The translations under genes and the position numbers were made by a program. Below are positions 7,301 to 10,554 of a stretch of 10,554 nucleotides of DNA, one piece after another. The notes beneath the pieces were generated by a model, which saw nothing but the letters and a program-made list of their open reading frames with translations, was not told where the DNA came from and did no database searches. This DNA comes from Acidobacteriota bacterium. GTDB lineage: Bacteria > Acidobacteriota > Vicinamibacteria > Vicinamibacterales > 2-12-FULL-66-21. The DNA lies in the NCBI GenBank assembly GCA_013694635.1, contig JACDCA010000162.1, positions 1 to 10,554 on the forward strand, in the 5' to 3' direction. Each line of letters opens with the position of its first letter. Within the stretch, counting starts at the first letter, position 1.

Positions 7301-7671
7301 GCAGGAACCGGACGACGTGGAAGACCGTCATCGGCGGCGGCGCGATTCTGCAGCCCGTGCTCTATAGCCTCGCGGCGGAGCAGGCCCTCCAGGCCCCCGT
7401 CACGTCGGGACGCCTGTTCTACTGCACGGCGCCCGGAGGATTCACCGATCACGAAATCCCGATCAACGACGCCAACCGCCGTGCGGCGCTCGAAGCGCTC
7501 GAGATCGTCGATCGCGCGATCGAGCTTGGATTCCTGCCGGCGGCCCCCGCCGACCGCGCGTGCGCCTGGTGCGACTTCCGCCCGGTCTGCGGTCCGCACG
7601 AGGAGCAACGCGTCGCTGTGAAACCTGCCGACAAACTGGGGGACCTCGACGCCCTGAGGGATATGCCATGA
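4324..7671 (+). CDS. addB: AddB-like subunit of the AddAB helicase-nuclease (inactive helicase fold, PD-(D/E)XK nuclease, Fe-S cysteines)
   Basis: This 1115-residue protein is close to the usual AddB length (B. subtilis AddB is about 1,170). A helicase-like half comes first. The expected Walker A region reads VLLVAGSRGAADDLAR (45-60) with no GK[S/T], so ATP binding there is unlikely. A motif resembling the second RecA-like domain of AddB/RecB proteins follows at 604-628 (ARG..F..VFVPGL.E..FP). The C-terminal nuclease has RG..FH859, D974 in GSIDLVE and D989-H-K991 in TDHKTG. Four cysteines match the AddB Fe-S cluster: C825 in SSCPYQF, then C1080, C1083 and C1089 (C-x2-C-x5-C). With AddA it should resect double-strand breaks and cut the 5'-ending strand before RecA loading. 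It directly precedes addA. A 15-residue repeat (430-444) is inserted in frame. The symbol rests on domain order and partner, not on a database match. Confidence 0.9.
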   Translation: MTRSTPATLPPSHAVHVRLIESSASEMRLAEARTFVRDRAEHADVLLVAGSRGAADDLARSIARESGATIGLHRSSLTQLAARLAAPALAADGRSPATALGSEAIAARAAFEAHKTHSLGYFEPVARTPGFPRALARTLQELRLADVRAARLATLPLGGRDLSVLLEKFEEQFVAASSSDRATLFQRATEVLRSRAPDPLTPALLLLDVPMDSHLEFEFVRALIGACPAVLITVPFGDIKALERLERAGMTPEVLVQEGESDLVALRRFMFAKSTLREREAAGDVRFFSAPGEGRECVEIARRILDEVRAGVRFDEIAVFVRSPERYAGLLEHAFRRVRSAEAVEASASDVKRPAGIPAWFERGTRRPHPAGRAFLAILACAGEKLSARRFAEYLSLAQVPPLDGSRPEFSFIVPDDEVLESFREPDLGTSHVSMSPVSTSHVEDAVVDGSLRAPWKWEALIVESAVIGGDPKRWRRRLDGLDSEYRIKIQREAKDDPESSRLARLERDRDDLRHLRTFALPIIDEIAFWPSHATWGEWLDRFEALAPRILRYPDRVIKVIGALRPMTAIGPVTLDEARDVISHRLLQLEQEPPKSRYGRVFVASPQQARGRTFRVVFVPGLAERMFPQKPHEDPMMLDAEMRKPLGADLADQEDRGQAERLLLRLAVGAATERLWLSYPRVEIAESRPRVPSFYALDIVRAITGRIPNHEDLQERAATEGGASLAWPSPERADVAIDDLEHDLAVLRGLLQADGASVRGQAHYLLRLNDCLKRSVTARWGRARSQWTPFDGVTRVTSLTKPMLDSQRLGARPYSLSALQKFSSCPYQFLLSAIYRLERAEEPEPLQKLDPLTRGALFHDAQAEFFRALKREARLPVTAVSLPAALETLDRVMTEVASQYHERLAPAIERVWRDEIADIAKDLRVWVRRLPDAGDWLPTYFEYSFGLSDEGRDPNSREEPVLVDGRFKLRGSIDLVEQKQGAEIYRVTDHKTGRNRTTWKTVIGGGAILQPVLYSLAAEQALQAPVTSGRLFYCTAPGGFTDHEIPINDANRRAALEALEIVDRAIELGFLPAAPADRACAWCDFRPVCGPHEEQRVAVKPADKLGDLDALRDMP
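5610..5654 (+). repeat. In-frame 15-nt tandem repeat inside addB (7+7+1 structure)
   Basis: Three 15-nt units; each is two CACGTCA-like heptamers plus one extra base. Examples are the half units CACGTCA (5610-5616) and CACGTCG (5640-5646). The 15-nt period is five codons, so the array is read as TSHVS, MSPVS and TSHVE (residues 430-444). It follows FREPDLG and precedes EDAVVDGS, a polar stretch that looks like a surface loop in the helicase-like half. Confidence 0.75.
7656..7661 (+). promoter_or_regulatory. Shine-Dalgarno inside the addB 3' end
   Basis: GAGGGA lies 6 nt before the ATG at 7668, which overlaps the addB stop as ATGA. It is well placed for that ATG, while the addA ATG at 7775 has no recognisable Shine-Dalgarno. 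It may have been the addA ribosome binding site before the palindrome arrived. Confidence 0.5.
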
Positions 7672-7778
7672 ACAGCAACCGCGAACCACAGAGACACAGA
7701 GGACACAAAGCTCTTTTTGTTAAGAAGGAAGTCTGTGTTCTCTGTGCCTCTGTGTTGTTCCCCGGCAGCGTTCGATGA
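7668..7778 (+). CDS. 36-codon mini-ORF bridging addB and addA (probably a coupling ORF, not a functional protein)
   Basis: The ATG at 7668 overlaps the addB TGA (ATGA, 7668-7671), and the ORF ends at TGA 7776-7778, which overlaps the addA ATG (ATGA, 7775-7778). It has a good Shine-Dalgarno at 7656-7661. The coding sequence is mostly the palindromic repeat, and the product is Arg/His-rich early and Val/Leu/Cys-rich late, as expected from translating a CACAGAG-rich arm and its complement. Similar peptides occur, from memory, as spurious ORFs in many genomes. A protein function is unlikely; a role in carrying ribosomes from addB to addA is plausible. Confidence 0.4.
   Translation: MNSNREPQRHRGHKALFVKKEVCVLCASVLFPGSVR
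7683..7760. repeat. Large imperfect palindrome (CACAGAG-type dispersed repeat)
   Basis: The left arm (7683-7710) begins GAACCACAGAG, and the right arm (7731-7760) is its imperfect reverse complement. After a 2-nt indel, 20 of 24 positions match, with one further mismatch able to form a G-U pair in RNA. The loop continues the stem through a second hairpin: 7713-7718 pairs with 7722-7727 (one G-U) around GTT. The AT-rich loop and the base composition differ from the flanking GC-rich genes. No T-tract follows on either strand, so it is not a standard terminator. No transposase is present, so any spread would depend on a protein encoded elsewhere. From memory, CACAGAG-rich palindromes of this kind are common between genes in Acidobacteriota and some other phyla; no search was possible. 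Confidence 0.85.
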
Positions 7779-10554
7779 AGGCCCGACTCGCGGACCAGGA
7801 GGCTCGGGACGTCATCTCCAACGCGCTCGACGAAACGGTCGTCGTCGAGGCGGCCGCCGGCACCGGCAAGACCACCGAGCTCGTCAAGCGGATCCTCAGG
7901 ATTCTTTCCACGGGCCGTGCCGAGGTGCGCGCCATCGTCGCGGTCACGTTCACCGAGAAGGCGGCGGGGGAGTTGAAGCTGCGTCTGCGAGAGGCGCTCG
8001 AACGGGAGCGGACGGGCGCTGACGGTGAGGTGAAGCAGCGGCTCGACATCGCGCTCGCACGCCTCGAGGAGGCGCACGTCAGCACGATCCATGGGTTCTG
8101 CGCGGAACTGCTCCGCGAGCGTCCGGTCGAGGCCCACGTCGATCCGCTGTTCACCGTGCTCACCGAAGGGCAGGCGGAGCGGTTATTCGACGAAGCCTTC
8201 AGTGGCTGGATCCAGGCGCAGCTGGCAGATCCTCCCGAGGGGATCCGGCGGGCGCTGCGGCGGTCGGTGTGGTCGGGGTACAACCGGACCTCGCGTGCGG
8301 ATGGACCGATCGACCGCGTGCGTCGCGCAGCATGGGAGCTGGCGCAATGGCGTGATTTCCAGGCGCCGTGGACGCGCGGGCCATTCGATCGCGACGGCGA
8401 CATCGACCGGCTGATCGTCGAGCTTCATGACTTCGCCGCGCTGACCGCGAAGCCGTCGTACGCGAAAGACAACCTGTTTCTCGATACCGCAGCCGCGCGG
8501 CATCTGAACCAGGAGATCGCGCTCCATCAATCCTTCGGTCATGAGGATTACGACGGCTGGGAAGCGCGGTTCGTCGATCTCTCCCGGGACCGGAACTTCT
8601 CGAAGGCACGTCACGGCCGCGGGCCTGGTTATGGCGCGGGAGTAACGCGCGACGCGGTGCTCGCGGCCTTCGAGAGTCTTCGCAGTCACCTCGATCAGTT
8701 CCGCATGGCTGCGGACGCCGACCTCGCCGCGTCGCTGCAGCAGGAGCTGCGCACCGCCATCGTGCGGTATGAAGATCTGAAGCGGCGAGCCGGCGCTCTC
8801 GACTTTCTCGATCTTCTGCTCGAGGCGCGCAATCTCGTCCGCAATAACGCCGCCGTGAGGCAGGGGTTTCAGCGCCGGTTCACGCACATGTTCGTCGACG
8901 AGTTCCAGGATACCGATCCCCTGCAGGCGGAGCTCCTGCTGCTGCTTGCGTCCGCCGATCCCGCAGCAACCGACTGGCGCACAGTGGCCCCGGCCCCCGG
9001 ACGCCTCTTCATCGTCGGCGACCCGAAGCAGTCGATCTACCGCTTTCGACGCGCCGACGTCGGCATCTACCGCGAAGTGTGCGAGCGGCTGGAGAAGTCC
9101 GGCGCGAGGATCGTCAAGCTGACGACGAGCTTCCGCAGCGCGCCGGAGATCCAGGCCTGCGTCAACGCCGCCTTCGCACCGGTCATGACCGGGGACACGT
9201 TTACGCTGCAGGCCTCATACGTGCCCCTCTCGCCATTTCGCCAGGGCCATCCCAGGCAGCCGGCGGTCGTTGCGCTGCCGGTACCGAAACCGTATGGCAT
9301 GCGGAACATCTCCGCGGTCGCCATCGAATCATCGCTGCCGGACGCCGTCGGCGCGTACGTCGACTGGCTCGTGAACGACAGCAGATGGAAGGTAACCGAA
9401 CGCACAGGCGACAAGCCGGTGCCGTTGCAGGCACAGCACATCTGCATCCTGTTCCGGCGTTTCATCTCGTTCGGCGATGACGTGACGATGCCCTACGCGC
9501 ATGCGCTCGAGGCGCGCGGGGTCAAGCACGTGCTCGTCGGCGGCAAGACGTTTCACGAGCGGGAAGAGGTCGAATCCCTCCGCGCTGCACTCGCGGCGAT
9601 CGAATGGCCGGACGATGAGCTGTCGGTGTTCGCCACGCTGCGGGGGCCCTTGTTTGCGATCGGCGACGAAGAGCTGCTTGACTGGAGGCAGCGGTACGGC
9701 AGATTCCTGCCGACCTTTGTGCCACAGGATGCGCGCGAGAATGCAGCGGTTCGCCCGATTGTCGATGCCCTCGGCATCCTCAAGTCGCTGCACCGCGAGC
9801 GCAATCGGCTTCCGGCGGCTGACACCATCCACAAGCTGCTGCATGTGACGCGTGCACATGTGGGGCTGGTGCTGCGTCCGGCCGGAGAGCAGGCGCTTGC
9901 GAACGTGCTGCACGTCGCCGAGCTTGCACGGCAGTACGAGGCCAACGGGGGAATTTCGTTTCGGGGGTTCGTCGACGAGTTGCGGATTGCGGCAGAAACC
10001 GCCCAGGCGGCTGAAGCGCCGATCCTCGAAGAGGGGAGCGACGGCGTGCGGATGATGACTGTCCATAAGGCGAAAGGGCTGGAGTTCCCGGTCGTCATCC
10101 TCGCCGACGTGACCTGCCGGTTGTCGCGCACCGACGCGGGGCGATGGATCGACGGCGCGAACAACAGGTGTGCGCTGAAGATCGGCGGCTGGGCGCCGAT
10201 CGACCTCCTGCTCCATGACGCGGAGGAGTCCGCGCGCGACAAGGCGGAGTCCGAACGCCTCACATACGTTGCCGCCACCCGCGCTCGCGATCTGCTCGTG
10301 GTGCCTACCATTGGCGACGGCCCATACGAAGGGGGGTGGCTCGATCCGCTGACATCCGCCATCTATCCGCCCGACGCGCAGCGCCGCAGTCCGCAGCACG
10401 CCGAAGGCTGTCCGCCGTTCCGATCGAAGGATTCGGTGCTCAACCGCCCCGGCATGGACCCTGCGCGTCAGACAACCGTCGCGCCGGGGTCGTTTGTGTT
10501 CGCACCCCGCACCGAGCACTCCGCACCGAGCACTGAGCACTCCGCACTGATCAC
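7775..10554 (+). CDS. addA: AddA-like UvrD-family helicase subunit (3' truncated by window edge)
   Basis: The visible 926 residues carry the full set of superfamily 1A helicase motifs in order: Q8 of the Q motif, Walker A AAAGTGKTT (26-34), motif Ia VTFTEKAA (57-64), STIHGFC (103-109), Walker B VDEFQDT (374-380), motif III GDPKQSIYRFRRAD (415-428), motif IV TTSFRS (450-455), motif V TVHKAKGLEF (762-771) and motif VI YVAATRARDLL (831-841). STIHGFC and the long insertions are typical of AddA/RecB rather than UvrD/Rep/PcrA. The C-terminal nuclease domain expected in AddA would lie beyond the edge. The ATG at 7775 has no Shine-Dalgarno; it overlaps the TGA of the mini-ORF, so translation probably depends on coupling. 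The frame is open upstream only to the TAA at 7721-7723. The last 17 residues come from a heptamer array. Confidence 0.93.
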   Translation, partial: MKARLADQEARDVISNALDETVVVEAAAGTGKTTELVKRILRILSTGRAEVRAIVAVTFTEKAAGELKLRLREALERERTGADGEVKQRLDIALARLEEAHVSTIHGFCAELLRERPVEAHVDPLFTVLTEGQAERLFDEAFSGWIQAQLADPPEGIRRALRRSVWSGYNRTSRADGPIDRVRRAAWELAQWRDFQAPWTRGPFDRDGDIDRLIVELHDFAALTAKPSYAKDNLFLDTAAARHLNQEIALHQSFGHEDYDGWEARFVDLSRDRNFSKARHGRGPGYGAGVTRDAVLAAFESLRSHLDQFRMAADADLAASLQQELRTAIVRYEDLKRRAGALDFLDLLLEARNLVRNNAAVRQGFQRRFTHMFVDEFQDTDPLQAELLLLLASADPAATDWRTVAPAPGRLFIVGDPKQSIYRFRRADVGIYREVCERLEKSGARIVKLTTSFRSAPEIQACVNAAFAPVMTGDTFTLQASYVPLSPFRQGHPRQPAVVALPVPKPYGMRNISAVAIESSLPDAVGAYVDWLVNDSRWKVTERTGDKPVPLQAQHICILFRRFISFGDDVTMPYAHALEARGVKHVLVGGKTFHEREEVESLRAALAAIEWPDDELSVFATLRGPLFAIGDEELLDWRQRYGRFLPTFVPQDARENAAVRPIVDALGILKSLHRERNRLPAADTIHKLLHVTRAHVGLVLRPAGEQALANVLHVAELARQYEANGGISFRGFVDELRIAAETAQAAEAPILEEGSDGVRMMTVHKAKGLEFPVVILADVTCRLSRTDAGRWIDGANNRCALKIGGWAPIDLLLHDAEESARDKAESERLTYVAATRARDLLVVPTIGDGPYEGGWLDPLTSAIYPPDAQRRSPQHAEGCPPFRSKDSVLNRPGMDPARQTTVAPGSFVFAPRTEHSAPSTEHSALI
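10503..10554 (+). repeat. In-frame heptanucleotide array inside addA, consensus CACNNNG
   Basis: Seven complete 7-nt units in strict phase start with CAC (10503-10551) and an eighth begins at the window end. CACCGAG and CACTCCG each occur twice. Three heptamers make 21 nt, or seven codons, so the protein shows the period RTEHSAP then STEHSAL (residues 912-925). The array continues off the right edge, so its full length and whether the frame survives it are unknown. Confidence 0.8.

Noticed and set aside
6508..7689. Minus-strand open frame opposite the addB 3' half
   Set aside because: It mirrors a plus-strand gene with intact nuclease motifs; composition is that of a GC-rich shadow frame with no recognisable domain.
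7683..7760. Intrinsic terminator between addB and addA
   Set aside because: The stem is long but neither side is followed by a T-tract, and termination here would separate two subunits of one enzyme.
9329..10540. Minus-strand open frame of 403 codons opposite addA
   Set aside because: The plus strand encodes helicase motifs IV to VI here; the antisense product has no motif and no ribosome binding site that I can see.

Overview
The window is a GC-rich bacterial chromosome segment with four substantial genes, one small membrane-protein gene and several short tandem-repeat arrays. The secreted M14 peptidase, the M16 peptidase, the Gly/Arg-rich insert in the M14 protein and the style of the intergenic repeats suggest an Acidobacteriota-like soil or sediment bacterium, perhaps Vicinamibacteria. 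This placement is inference from memory; no rRNA or marker gene is present to test it.

Layout: (1) 2-880 (+), the C-terminal two thirds of an M16 zinc peptidase family protein, cut by the left edge. (2) A 36-nt convergent gap made almost entirely of four 8-nt repeat units. (3) 917-3580 (-), a complete exported M14 zinc carboxypeptidase with a C-terminal amidotransferase-like domain. (4) A 157-nt divergent spacer with two heptanucleotide arrays and two -10 elements, each placed exactly where a leaderless mRNA would need it. (5) 3738-4241 (+), a six-helix membrane protein of unknown function. (6) 4324-7671 (+), an AddB-like nuclease subunit. (7) A 103-nt junction filled by a dispersed-type palindrome. 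(8) 7775 to the right edge (+), an AddA-like UvrD-family helicase, cut by the window end.

The last two genes are the core of a double-strand-break repair helicase-nuclease (AddAB type, functional equivalent of RecBCD). AddB has the Fe-S cysteines and the PD-(D/E)XK nuclease residues but no Walker A; AddA has the full set of superfamily 1 helicase motifs. The palindrome between them sits in a 36-codon mini-ORF that starts in an ATGA overlap with the addB stop and ends in an ATGA overlap with the addA start, so translational coupling may have survived the insertion.

No complete new defence or biosynthetic system is visible. The unusual thread is the repeats. Three arrays keep strict or near-strict 7-nt phase, a fourth has an 8-nt unit and another lies outside the coding phase rule, and two arrays lie in frame inside addB and addA. 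There is no gene-free stretch longer than 300 bases.
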